DNA of 64,000 nucleotides from Pachysolen tannophilus NRRL Y-2460 (Eukaryota > Ascomycota > Pichiomycetes > Alaninales > Pachysolenaceae). Under the pieces are notes generated by a model, which made no database searches, was not told the DNA's origin, and saw nothing but the letters and a program-made list of their open reading frames with translations. The stretch spans positions 978,517 to 1,042,516 of the forward strand of contig KV454017.1 of the NCBI GenBank assembly GCA_001661245.1, written 5' to 3'. Position numbers and translations under genes: made by a program. Below, one piece after another: positions 21,146 to 31,603 of the stretch (position 1 is the stretch's first letter; the number at the start of each line of letters is the position of its first letter).

Positions 21146-21610
21146 TTATAAACCTTTCCATATTCTATCAGCTACTTTACTCCATATAAATTTACTAAAC
21201 CTTCTCCCCAAGAACCTGCCTATAATGGGGAGTAATACAAAATTTATGAGAGTCTTTACTTGAATCAAACTTTCTTCCCATTGTTGCTGTGCAGTCTTTA
21301 CCATATCAGAATCTATCGTATATTCACTTTCTTCTCCAGAAGACAAATACTGTATTTCATCATCATAATCATCATATTCTTCAGATTGAGGATCTACCAC
21401 TGGTTGCTCAGCTTCATTTTCAGGCTGAAATTCAGGCTGTAATTCAGGTTGCAATTCACTTTCAAACTGAGGCCCCAGCTGCGATTGAAGCTGCGCCTGA
21501 GGCCGAGGACTAGGATGATATATTATTGGATCCGACGACGGTTCCCCAGGAAAATTTTCACTTGCAAGTGTATTTATATCTTGTAATTGATGAATATCAA
21601 ATGGATCCAT
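21146..21610 (-). CDS. MIM2: Mitochondrial outer-membrane import protein, Mim2-like
   Basis: Protein of 154 residues. A long acidic, Pro/Gln-rich N-terminal half (repeats of the type QLQPELQPEFQPE, then YDDYDDE and SGEESE) leads to a conserved C-terminal end: WEESLIQVKTLINFVLLPIIGRFLGRR with a single membrane helix, then FSKFIWSKVADRIW. That end resembles Mim2, the partner of Mim1 that inserts single- and multi-span proteins into the outer mitochondrial membrane. S. cerevisiae Mim2 is shorter (about 87 residues), so the N-terminal extension is unusual. The symbol rests on motif resemblance only. Confidence 0.65.
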   Translation of the reverse strand: MDPFDIHQLQDINTLASENFPGEPSSDPIIYHPSPRPQAQLQSQLGPQFESELQPELQPEFQPENEAEQPVVDPQSEEYDDYDDEIQYLSSGEESEYTIDSDMVKTAQQQWEESLIQVKTLINFVLLPIIGRFLGRRFSKFIWSKVADRIWKGL

Positions 21611-21852
21611 TTTTCAACAAAAAAATAAAAAGAGAAAAAAAAAGAAAGAAAAAAAAGCTTAAACCACCAACTGATATTAAAAAGAGAAACACCTCTTTAC
21701 ACCAACATCAAAGAATTATCAATATTTCTATTGAATTGATTAATTATAATAAAATACTTTATTTTCCAATTTTCATATTTTATATTACTATTACACAAGA
21801 ACAAATAAAAAAAAGAGAGAGAAAAATTATAAAAAAGATAGAAAAACAAAAC

Positions 21853-22012
21853 TGCGCACCGCAAATCCAACCAAATGCGGTCTAAATGCGGCACATAAGC
21901 GCGGTCCACAAAACAGGTCAATCGCGGAAAAATGCGGTCCATATAAAGCGCGCATTTAACAAATAGAAAGTGCTACGCATTAAAATAAAAGCGTATACTA
22001 AATGCGCGCATA
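21853..22012. promoter_or_regulatory. Dense cluster of ATGCGG / GCGC motifs
   Basis: The spacer between the MIM2-like gene (minus) and the 3' end of BNA6 (minus) carries about ten CG-centred words in 160 bases: three ATGCGG (two of them ATGCGGTC), GCGCGGTC, TCGCGGAA, ACCGCAAA, TGCGCACC and two GCGCGCAT. The surrounding DNA has almost no CpG. Since both neighbours read leftward, the cluster lies 240-400 bases upstream of the MIM2-like ATG and may be its upstream control region. It is related in style to 9906-10013. Confidence 0.45.
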
Positions 22013-22067
22013 TCATTCGGGGACCTGGACTGATGCTAACAGCTGATTTCCATGACGAATGTGTTGA

Positions 22068-22985
22068 TCAATGGTCAATTTTCAAGCTAAAGTCGATGAT
22101 TGGGGTTCCCTGGTGGATTGAAGAAGATGAGTAGATATCGATATCATTACACAAGTACTGAGCCAAGTTTTGTAAAGTTAAACCACCACTGCATTCTAAT
22201 AAAAATTTTTTATTTTGACCATTATATTTGTTTTTCAAATTTATTGCGGTCATTTTTAAATCTTCGCCTGAGAAATTATCCAACATTATAATATCTGCGC
22301 CAGCTTCAATCAGCTCTTCTGCTTCTTTTTCGCTTTGAACTTCAACTTCAATTTTGGTAGAAAATCCAATAACTTTCTTTGCATTTTCAACAGCTTTTGT
22401 TATTGAACCTGTAGACCATATGTGATTATCCTTTAGCATTACCATTGATGATAAATCATAACGATGTGTATCACATCCACCTACAAGCATAGAATATTTT
22501 TCTAATAATCTTAATCCTGGAGTTGTCTTTCTAGTACCTGCAATAATACCAGTATAACCAACTTCTCTAGCTTTCAGAATAGTTAAAAATGATTGAGTAG
22601 CAATACCAGAACATCTAGCCAAGATATTTAAAAATAATCTTTCAGCAATCAAGAGATCTTTAACCGGACCTTCAACTTTTGCAATTATAATTTTACCATT
22701 TTCAGTTTCTGAAGGTTTTAAAAATAATCCTTCTTGAACAAGCCATTCAACTTTTAACCCACATTGATTAGCAACTTCATCAGCAAATGGAACCCCACTT
22801 AATACACCATCAGATTTACAATATAATATCGCAGTATTAATCTTAGCTCCTACAACATAACCTCCATAATCAAATGATGGAATATCTTCAGATATCCATG
22901 ATGTAATATCTTCTTTCCATTTACCGTTAATTGGCAATAAATGCAGAAATTTAGGGAAAGGATTGCTAAATCTATCGGGTGACAT
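22068..22985 (-). CDS. BNA6: Quinolinate phosphoribosyltransferase (NAD biosynthesis)
   Basis: Protein of 305 residues starting at the ATG at 22985 ([10 protein letters not shown]); the upstream part of the open frame has no ATG. It converts quinolinate and PRPP to nicotinate mononucleotide in the de novo NAD (kynurenine) pathway. Family motifs in order: GALV-like start [46 protein letters not shown] (active-site Arg/Lys/Thr), [38 protein letters not shown] and the C-terminal [17 protein letters not shown], which nearly equals that of S. cerevisiae Bna6. Confidence 0.95.
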   Translation of the reverse strand: MSPDRFSNPFPKFLHLLPINGKWKEDITSWISEDIPSFDYGGYVVGAKINTAILYCKSDGVLSGVPFADEVANQCGLKVEWLVQEGLFLKPSETENGKIIIAKVEGPVKDLLIAERLFLNILARCSGIATQSFLTILKAREVGYTGIIAGTRKTTPGLRLLEKYSMLVGGCDTHRYDLSSMVMLKDNHIWSTGSITKAVENAKKVIGFSTKIEVEVQSEKEAEELIEAGADIIMLDNFSGEDLKMTAINLKNKYNGQNKKFLLECSGGLTLQNLAQYLCNDIDIYSSSSIHQGTPIIDFSLKIDH

Positions 22986-23184
22986 TTCACAATCCAACAA
23001 AGAAAATTAAATGACGATGGTGATGATGAACGTTATCGGTTTCAAGTATTGTTTAAATGTTAAATAGGAAAAGTACTATAAGAAAAATAAAGAAAAAAAT
23101 ATTAAAAATAAAGCAAGAAAAAATTAAAGAAATTATGAAAAAGCAAAAAAAAAGTAATATTTTATTTAATTTTAAAGAAATTAA

Positions 23185-23199
23185 ATGGACTCGGTATGA
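23185..23199 (+). promoter_or_regulatory. Short upstream ORF overlapping the ECO1 start
   Basis: ATG GAC TCG GTA TGA: a four-codon ORF (MDSV) whose stop TGA shares ATGA with the ECO1 start codon at 23196. If the leader begins upstream of it, ECO1 would need leaky scanning or termination-reinitiation. Whether the mRNA includes it is not known. Confidence 0.5.
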
Positions 23200-24206
23200 C
23201 ATTAATGGGGAAAGAGTTGGGTGATTTGATCGCTGAGAATTCAGTTAAGGATAACAGTTTACCGAAAAGGAAGATAGAATTGGTTGAAGAGGAAGATCAA
23301 ACTCCAAACAAAAAGTTTTCCAAAAATGTTAATACTAATAATTATGTTACACCACCTGGTTCTTCGTCAACATCATCAGAAGCAGGTTCAAGTCCCCTGA
23401 GATCTTTTACGTTGAAACAGAAGCATCAGCAGCAACTGCTGTTGTCACAGAAGTTGCCATTAAAAGAGCCAACACTGCGCCTGGCGAGTACATTACCCTT
23501 CAGAAAAAACCTTGTACAATCTCATTTTAATTCACCAAATCAACGCGTAACTTGCACATTATGTAACATGTCATATTTGGCACATTTGAAAACCGACAAT
23601 AACACTCATAACAAATTTCACCAGAGATCTCTCAATGGGCGAGAATGGTCTACGAAATGGGGAAAGAAAATCCAAGATAATATTAAAATTTTCAATACAC
23701 AAAAAAATGTATACGAGTTGGGAACGATTTTTGAAGTTAACCCTAAGGATAAAGCGCAAGTGAATGCTACAAAAGAGTTATTGAAACTAGTCAATGTGGA
23801 ATTAAATGCTCCAGAAGACACGGGTTGTTGGTTAAAAGGTCCAGATTACGGTAAAGTTTTTATTTTTGAAATTAATAAGAGAGCTATTGGAATATTATCA
23901 ATCGAAAGAGTCAACAAAGGCGAATGGTTAATACTTGACAGTGGTAAAGTGGTACCGGGTCAACAAATACCATTACTCATAGGTATTTCAAGAATTTACG
24001 TTGTAAGAAATTATAGAAGATCTAAAATTGCATCTTCTTTGCTAAATTGTTGCTTACAACACTCAGTTTACGGAATATCTTTGAAAAAATTGGATGTCGG
24101 ATGGAGCCAGCCAAGTGAATTCGGAGCAAAACTATCAAAATCTTTCAACGCAGTCAAACACAAGTCAGGAAAGTGGTTGGTTCCAGTATATATAGAAACA
24201 TCTTAA
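23196..24206 (+). CDS. ECO1: Cohesin acetyltransferase Eco1/Ctf7
   Basis: Protein of 336 residues, longer than the S. cerevisiae protein (281) by its N-terminal region. A variable Lys/Ser-rich N-terminus (about 1-105) precedes a C2H2-type zinc finger, TCTLCNMSYLAHLKTDNNTHNKFH (about 112-136, shown only in part by the Cys pair CTLC and the paired His). The C-terminal GNAT-like domain has GISRIYVVRNYRRSKIAS (acetyl-CoA loop), LDVGWSQPSEFGAKL and the terminal HKSGKWLVPVYI typical of Eco1. Role: acetylates Smc3 in S phase to establish sister-chromatid cohesion. A second in-frame ATG lies three codons in. Confidence 0.93.
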   Translation: MTLMGKELGDLIAENSVKDNSLPKRKIELVEEEDQTPNKKFSKNVNTNNYVTPPGSSSTSSEAGSSPLRSFTLKQKHQQQLLLSQKLPLKEPTLRLASTLPFRKNLVQSHFNSPNQRVTCTLCNMSYLAHLKTDNNTHNKFHQRSLNGREWSTKWGKKIQDNIKIFNTQKNVYELGTIFEVNPKDKAQVNATKELLKLVNVELNAPEDTGCWLKGPDYGKVFIFEINKRAIGILSIERVNKGEWLILDSGKVVPGQQIPLLIGISRIYVVRNYRRSKIASSLLNCCLQHSVYGISLKKLDVGWSQPSEFGAKLSKSFNAVKHKSGKWLVPVYIETS

Positions 24207-24534
24207 ATTATAGCCAAAAAATATATATGTATATATATATAGATGTAACCATAGTAATATGTTATATGTCATGTGTCGTTTGACTGCTGTAAATAGTATG
24301 TCATGTGACACATTTAAAAGGTAGTGTTTGCAAATAGCAAGTATCCTAATTAGGAATTTTTTTTATTTTTTTTGTTTTTTGTTTACAATTCAGAAAAATA
24401 AGTACGCGCCGTTGTAGTAAAATAAATAGTAATTGTTTAAATGATAGATTAAAAAAAAAGTTTATAAAGGTTTTCTTTAATTGAATAATTGAAGATATTG
24501 AAGATATTGAAAGAAGAGGTTGAAGGAGGAAGAG
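24207..24534. other. Intergenic, ECO1 to STU1, with a short direct repeat
   Basis: The word TATGTCATGTG occurs twice (24265-24275 and 24297-24307), 32 bases apart, the second continuing as TCATGTGACAC. An (AT)n tract and T runs follow. It is likely the promoter of STU1; no gene seen. Confidence 0.5.
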
Positions 24535-27500
24535 ATGAGCGGCAACTATAGCGCCGAGGAGCTTTATGATAATATTCTGGGGAATTATGGTATGTTTTTC
24601 TATAGTTTTATGATTATTTTTTCAAGTAGCGGTTAAATGTTATTTAAATGATATTGTTTAAATATTTTAAATTTAACAAGAGCAAAAATTTACTAACTAT
24701 TTTTTTTTTTTTTTTTTTTTTTTTTTATTTTTTGATGTTTAGATACTGAAAGGAAAGAGCTTCTAGTAGCGGAATTCAAGACACATGTGAAGAGAGATTT
24801 TGTAAATTTAAATGAAGTTCCAAGAAATTTTGAAGCGTTAATACTTGCAATCAATTCTAATGAATTTACATTGAGTTCTATAGCATTTTCCACTCTTTGT
24901 CATTTGGTTAAAAGGGTAAGTATGCAGGATAGCTCTGTGTTGAGGAATTGTTACCGCATGGTTATACCGGTATTGATAGATAGATTGGGAGATATAAAAT
25001 CTTCTTCTAGGAGTGCTTCAAGAAAAGCTTTACAAGTTTATTGGTCATCATGTGCATCACCAGTGGAAAATATAATTAAAGAATATGGATTAAATCATGA
25101 TGATTATAAGATCAAAATTGAATGTCTTACCTTTTTGAATAGTTTAGTTGATATTCTGCAACAAAATTTCATGTTTAAACCTTTTACATCAAAAATAGTC
25201 AATTTATTATTAGATTCAATGGAAAGTGTTCAAAATAATTCTAAAAAATTATTAATAAATTTTTTCAAAAATTCAAATAATAAGAATGCAAAATTAGATC
25301 TTCTGACAGAATTAATAAAACAAAAAATCCCGAAAACAATAGCACATTCATTGTTAATGGAAATCGATCCAAATATACTTTATGATTATCAAAACTTATA
25401 CAGCATTAACAATAATCCTATCAATTTAAACAATGATTCTGATATTAATGATGGATTTATAAATGCAGGATCTATAAAAATAACGGCTTCTAATTCAATT
25501 AGATCCAACAATTTATCTTCAAACAATAATTTTGTCGAAACAAACTTTAGATCTACTCCTCATTCAACATTAGTACCCAAATCAGTTTTATCTCGTTCTA
25601 AAATACAATCTTTTCCACCTGATTTTGAAACGGAAAATGAATATGAAATGGATTCAATACGTTCGGTCACAAAAAATTCAAAACCATTAAGTCCAAGACT
25701 TGAAAATTATTTATCAAATATTCCAGGTTCCAGTTTGGATGATATAGAACCAATAAAAATATCAAATGCTGTCTTTTTAAGAAATGAAATTGAAGAAATG
25801 TTACAAGCATTTAATGGTAAAGAAACAGAATTTAATTGGAGCTTAAGAGAAAATCATATTATTAAACTTAGATCAATAATAAGAGGTAATTCATGTCGAG
25901 ATTTTCCTGATGTGTTATCACAATGTCTTAGAGTAATTTGTGATTCTATTTCAAAAGCAATAAGTTCTTTAAGAACAACTTTATCAGCTCATGGATGTCA
26001 GTTAGTAAAAGAAATATCCATATTTGTTGGTGATCATTTGGATCATGTAACAATTGAAGTATTTGCAACTACTTTATTAAAACTATCTGGTTCTACAAAG
26101 AAAATCGCAGCACAGAATGCAATGGTTTCATTTTCAACTCTAATTGCTAATCTTTCTTATCATCCAAGAATTGTTAATCAAGTATATCAAGCTTCTCAAG
26201 ATAAAAATATTCAACCAAGGCTTTATGCTACAACATGGATTGATATATTAATTTTGAAACATAAGGAAAGTTTAGAAACAATTAATAATGGTTTGGGTCT
26301 AGAATTATTTGAAAAAGCAATAACAAAATGTTTATCAGATCAAAATGCTGCTGTTAGAGAGTCAATGCGTAATACATATTGGCTTTTCTTCGAATTTTGG
26401 CCTATAATTGCTGAAAAAATTATTAATAAATTTGATGCTAAAATTAAAAAAGCTTTGGAGAAATGCAAACCACAAGATTTGATAGCAACAAATATTGCAA
26501 CTCCTAGTTCAGTACATCCAGTAAAAGAAAGACAGTCAATTAGAAACTTTATTGCTGCTAAAAGTAAAGAACTGAAAAGCTCTTCCGTACATTCTTCAGT
26601 AGGTTCCATGATGCTGACAAGAACAAGTAGTCGTGGATCTGTTAGTCGTCAAGAGCAGAATCATCAACAGCAGGGAAATAATTTATCCGAAATAAATAAA
26701 CAGGCTGGAATGGGTCTTGCTCAAAAAGCAAGAAGAATTCCGTCAAACAGAGCATCGTCATTATCTTCTGCTGGTGTAACAGCAGCTCATAGAAGCAGAT
26801 CTGAGGAAATAAAAATTGAAAAAGATGGATCTTTTAGCTCAACTCATCCTCACACTAATAAATCTACCACTAAGGATATATTCAATAGAGCTGCTAGTAC
26901 TGGCCATGAATTTATTGGAGAAACATCTGATGCGATTTCTGCTGAAAAAGATTTAGGGGCAGCACGAGAGAAAATAGAAAGTTTGAAGAAAGCTTTAACT
27001 GAAAAATCCAATTCTCACGAATCAAGTCATCATACATTAAGTACTCCAGAAAATGATGAAAAGCTTAAGAAGGATGATTTAATTATAAAATTATTAAGAT
27101 CAGACTCACATGAAATGAAAAGTGAAGCTATACTTCTTTTGAAGTATGCATTAATGTCTAAAGAAGAAATGCCATCAGAACTTTCCCACTTATTAAATTC
27201 TTCAACACTAAATGATCCAAGTTTGTTAGAACCTATTCTATCTCCAGATTTACTTTCAGAAACAGTAAAGTATTTGAGTCCTGAAAACTTTTTAAGATGT
27301 TACATTATTAATTCGATAAAAACTCAGGCGGAAAGTAAAATTGATGTGGAATTGATTAATGCATTAGTTGGTGCTATGACAATTGAAAATTTATATTCAG
27401 CTTCCTCTGAATTAATAAATATCATGAATAATATTTGTCTTGTTGTAAATGGTAAATTAACTATGCAATTTATAAAATTTAAGTTCCACATTTCAAGATT

Positions 27501-29481
27501 TGTTAACCATTTATTACTTAACACATTGAAATATTTTCCTATTAATGACGAAATGTTTTCCAAATTATCGGATGTTTTGATATTGTCAATAGATTTAGTC
27601 AAGAGCTCGAAGGAACCTGAAGATTTGGAAAACTATAAAAAGTTAATAATATTATTATATGAGATAAATCCGGTATTATTCAGGAGATCTTTGAGCGGGC
27701 GAGACAGTTTATTTATCGATAAGATATCGTTGTTGACAAGTATTGATTTTGATAGCTACGAAAGGAGAACTATAAAAGGAGGAAGAAACACCGATGAGAA
27801 TGACATTGAAGATGAAGATGAACAAAACACGTCGGATGAGTTGATGACCATAGATGGAATGAAAGCTTCTTCATTATATGAAATGACAATGATTCAACCC
27901 AAAAATATTCAGAGGCAAATATCCAAGGATGTTATTGGAAATTCTGCGTCGGGAAATCTTAATGACATGACTATGATTATGCCTAATTTTATTAATAAAA
28001 GTAGATTGGCAAGTTCAAAAACTACAAATGATATAGCAAAGAAAATTGAAACAGTTCTAGCGGAGCAGGAAGAAGATTCTCAAGAATATAAGGAGAGAGC
28101 CGGAATAGAAGAACCAATTAACGGAAACCCTGATAATGAGATTGAAAAAAAAGAAACTGTTGATCAGCCAAATTTGAATTCTATTATGGGAAATGATAAT
28201 GATTTAGAAATGGAGGAAAGTGGAAAATTTCAAGATCAAATAGCACCTTCAGATGATGATAATGACGTTGAAATGAGCGAGCATTTGATATTCGAGCACG
28301 GAGTGAAACATCATAATGATGCTACTACAGCTGTTACGAACTCTATACAACTGCTTGATGATAAAGTTGATTACGAAGGAGAACATGTAGTTAGTGATCA
28401 AAAAGATGAAAAACTGAGTGTTTTATTTCAACCAAAAAAACCTAACTCAACAAACGCCGAATTGGTTAGCAATTTTGAGAATGTCAAAATTTCTTCACCT
28501 CCCCCTCAATCTCCAAGCCTGAAGACACAAGCCATAACATCTTCGAAGATTCAGGAAATAATTGATAAATCGGATCCGTTTTCAGCCGTTTCAAGTTCAA
28601 GTAGCAGATCTATCCAAATTTACGAAGATGAGGATGAGAAAGATGAAAAGAACTTTGAATTCCAGATTAGATCACCATTAGCCCCCTTAGATTTATCAGC
28701 TGAGGGCTCTGTTGACAAGAAATCTTGGTATTCATTTGAATCTGATAAAGTGGAGTTATTGAGTAAATATCAACGAACCCCAATCAGCGAAAGATTGTAC
28801 GAGATTTTATTGGAGAAATTTTTGGCAAGTGCTGGTCTTTCTGATAAAGAGTTTTTAATTTTATTTAAGTATTTGAAGACAACAAATAAAGTTTTGGATT
28901 TTTCAAAAATTTTTAAATTTTTTGAATTAAAAGATTTATCTAAACGGGATATACTTAATGGGTTGGTGTTGTTAAATCATACAGTGATAACATCTAAGAA
29001 TATCGATCAGCAAGATTTGAAAAAAACTTGGTTTTTGATTTGTATGAGTTTAATAAAAGTCGTCAATACTTTCGAAGAAGAATTATATTTTGCTCTTTTG
29101 GAGACTCGCAATGAGCTAATAAATGTTGACCCCAAAAGAATATTGTCATATTGTTTCTCTTTAGAATCATCAATTGCTGAAGGTGATAACAAACAACGTT
29201 CGTTTTTAATGTCAACAATTTTAAGAATTTTACGCAGAAATGGATCTGAAGTTATTGGGGTACAAATAGATGAGGAAATTATATCAAATTTAGATCGTTT
29301 TTGCTTCCCTCATATTTTGGATAATGATGCTTTTGTAAGGAGAAATGCCATACTTATCTATTCAATCTTATTGAAAAAAATTAAGACAGATACCGGAGAT
29401 TTTGTCATATCAGATGAGAAGATTTTTAACAAATTTTCTGCTCCTCAGATTAAATTGATCGAGTATTATGCTGAAGCTTGA
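24535..29481 (+). CDS. STU1: Microtubule plus-end/spindle protein Stu1 (CLASP), one intron
   Basis: Join of 24535-24589 and 24743-29481. The 153-base intron has a GTATGT donor, a TACTAAC branch site at 24691-24697, a T-run and a TAG acceptor. The frame closes exactly at 1597 residues (S. cerevisiae Stu1 is about 1513). The first exon gives MSGNYSAEELYDNILGNY, joined to DTERKELLVAEFKTHVKRDF, as expected for CLASP's first TOG-like domain. A second TOG/CLASP_N region lies around residues 350-620 (NWSLRENHIIKLRSIIRGN, DVSVREA-like repeats). A basic Ser-rich microtubule-binding region (about 620-720), acidic low-complexity sequence and a C-terminal HEAT-like part follow. Role: stabilises interpolar spindle microtubules and kinetochore attachments. 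Essential in S. cerevisiae. Confidence 0.92.
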
Positions 29482-29737
29482 TTATCTCAGTTATACTCTT
29501 CTCTTTTATAGTTATCACTTATATAGCATAATCAAATGTATAAAATTTTAGCTATTTCTTAATATTTGTAAATGGAACTAACTGATTTGCATTGCTAAAT
29601 ATATACACGGATCTCAAATTACTTTTGAGGAAAAGATGGATTAAAAATAAACGGCAAAGGCAAAGGCAAAGGCGAAAGAAAGAAAAAAAAAAAGAAAATG
29701 AAAGGAAAATGAAAATAAATGATTAATCTTTGAATAA

Positions 29738-30988
29738 TTATATGACCACTTCACCCTTATCGGCGAAAACAGGTTTGAATCCACCATGAACATCATCACT
29801 TGGAACAATTGGGTCTAATGGTCTGTAGAGATAATAAGCTTTTAAAGCCTGTACTGCGGCTCTTACTTTAGCTTCAATCAACGATGCACCTTGACCTTCA
29901 CCCAATTTTTCTTCTCCACTAAATACACCAACAACAAAGACTGGACTATTTGATAATCTACCAGTTTCAGCGATTAATCTACTTGTAGGAGTTTTCAAAT
30001 TTTCTCTTTTGCATAATTTTGATAATTCCAAGATTGGTTCTGTGAATTCGAATAATTCACTTAAATTTAATTTTCTTGATAATATATGATTTTTAATAAA
30101 ATTTTTTGTTGCAATTGGACCTTCATGAGCATAATAACCAGCAACTATAGCACATACAGCATGAGAATATGCAGAAGCTCTATCGATACCTTTATTATTT
30201 GTAAGTTCTACAACTCCATCTTCAGGGGAATGAAATGAAGGTTCATATTTTAATTTACCATAAATATATTCTTTAGGTTCATCAGAAAGAAATCTATCAA
30301 CTTCACTTCTTGTTTCTTCTTCAATACCCCAAATTTTACCAACATCATATAATGAAAATTTACCAATATAACCATCAACAGCTGAATTCAAAATTGAGAT
30401 TGGTAATCTTGGATAATTAACCAATAAATATTCTGTAATATAATAAACTAATACATTTTTACCAAATACTGATAATCCAAAATTATCAGCAATTTTATTT
30501 TCAATTTTTTTATTTCTACAAATTAAACATCTTGCAAGTGTTGAATATTTAAAACTTGAAGGTAATTCAAGTCTTGAATGTAATGCTAATAATGGTGGAG
30601 ATAACTTTGCTTCTTCTTCAGAAATCTTGGATTCAAATGATATTCTTTCATATGAACCAAAATCATCCAATTTTTTAGGAGTCTTGTATATTTTTGTAAA
30701 TCCATTTGAATTTTTTGTCAATTCTGGTGTTAAACTATGATCGATTTTAGAAAAATTCTCTTCCAGTATATCTGATACATTTGAAGACAGATTAGTTGTA
30801 CTTGCTGTTGATGATTTTGTTGTTGTAGACGTACTTGTAGAAGTACTTGTTGACGATTGAGGTGCTAATATTCTTATCGATGTACTATATGATCTGAGCC
30901 AAAAAGACGAAACTAAACCAAACGCAGCAGCAGTAGTATTTCCCCTACTTCCGGAAGTTATCTGTAATACACGGCTCATACTCCCCAT
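29738..30988 (-). CDS. MRPL3: Mitochondrial large-subunit ribosomal protein mL44 (Mrpl3)
   Basis: Protein of 416 residues (S. cerevisiae Mrpl3 is 390). The N-terminus is a mitochondrial presequence (Arg/Ser/Thr-rich, no acidic residues up to about 60) followed by a Ser/Thr repeat stretch. The body has an inactive RNase III-like fold (LPSSFKYSTLARCLICRN, LGLSVFGKNVLVYYITEYLL-type segment, AYSHAVCAIVAGYYAHEG) and a C-terminal double-stranded-RNA-binding domain (KTPTSRLIAETGRLSNSPVF and GEGQGASLIEAKVRAAVQALKAYYLY, each near 20 residues). It is a structural part of the mitoribosome. Two ATGs lie at the start (M1 and M4). Confidence 0.92.
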   Translation of the reverse strand: MGSMSRVLQITSGSRGNTTAAAFGLVSSFWLRSYSTSIRILAPQSSTSTSTSTSTTTKSSTASTTNLSSNVSDILEENFSKIDHSLTPELTKNSNGFTKIYKTPKKLDDFGSYERISFESKISEEEAKLSPPLLALHSRLELPSSFKYSTLARCLICRNKKIENKIADNFGLSVFGKNVLVYYITEYLLVNYPRLPISILNSAVDGYIGKFSLYDVGKIWGIEEETRSEVDRFLSDEPKEYIYGKLKYEPSFHSPEDGVVELTNNKGIDRASAYSHAVCAIVAGYYAHEGPIATKNFIKNHILSRKLNLSELFEFTEPILELSKLCKRENLKTPTSRLIAETGRLSNSPVFVVGVFSGEEKLGEGQGASLIEAKVRAAVQALKAYYLYRPLDPIVPSDDVHGGFKPVFADKGEVVI

Positions 30989-31603
30989 AGTATTATATCA
31001 AAAAATAAAAAATAAATAATCCAATAAAACTAAATCTTCTCTTTATCTTTATCTTTATCTTGTAATTTTTCTATCCACCAAATAATTGTTTAGTACTGCT
31101 TTGGTTTTAGTTTTGGTTTTGGTTTCTTTGAGCAAAAATTTTCGCTTTTTTTTCTTTTTTTGGTGCTGTTGAAGAAAAAATCACCATTCCGTAGTGACAC
31201 GGTGAAAAGTTTTTCCATTTTTTTTTTTTTTCACGTTGGCAGATTTTTTAAAATTCATTTTTTCATTCTATTCACGTGACTTCCTTTTTTTTTTGTTTCT
31301 GCCAGAAACGAAAGAAAAACTACAAGCCCCGGTCAATTAAACTGAAAAGGGAAATTGCTTATCTCAGACACGACACAGGGGCGTTCTTATTTTTTTTTTT
31401 TTTTTTTTGTTTTTTTCCCCAGATCTCGATTCGGATAAACGTCCGGCTTATAACCGAGAGCTTGTTGTTTTCAATCAAACATTATGGGCCAAAAAGTAAA
31501 GAGATATAAAGGACCGGACATAACTATATAAATTTTTCATACATACAGTAGAATACAATACAATAGATATATATTTATTTATTTTTGAGGATTTTTATCA
31601 GTC
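30989..31603. other. Divergent promoter region, MRPL3 / MFS gene
   Basis: About 600 bases shared by the minus-strand MRPL3 and the plus-strand MFS gene. Long T runs lie at 31218-31231 and 31389-31408 and T/C-rich hexamer-like repeats at about 31038-31060 (TCTTTA units). A CACGTG site lies inside. No gene seen. Confidence 0.6.
31273..31278. promoter_or_regulatory. CACGTG E-box (Cbf1-type site)
   Basis: A perfect CACGTG in the context TTCACGTGAC, 285 bases upstream of MRPL3 and 325 upstream of the MFS gene. This is the core bound by Cbf1 (and other bHLH factors) in yeasts; Cbf1 sites are common before mitochondrial and ribosomal protein genes in many budding yeasts. Assignment to MRPL3 is inference. 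Confidence 0.5.
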
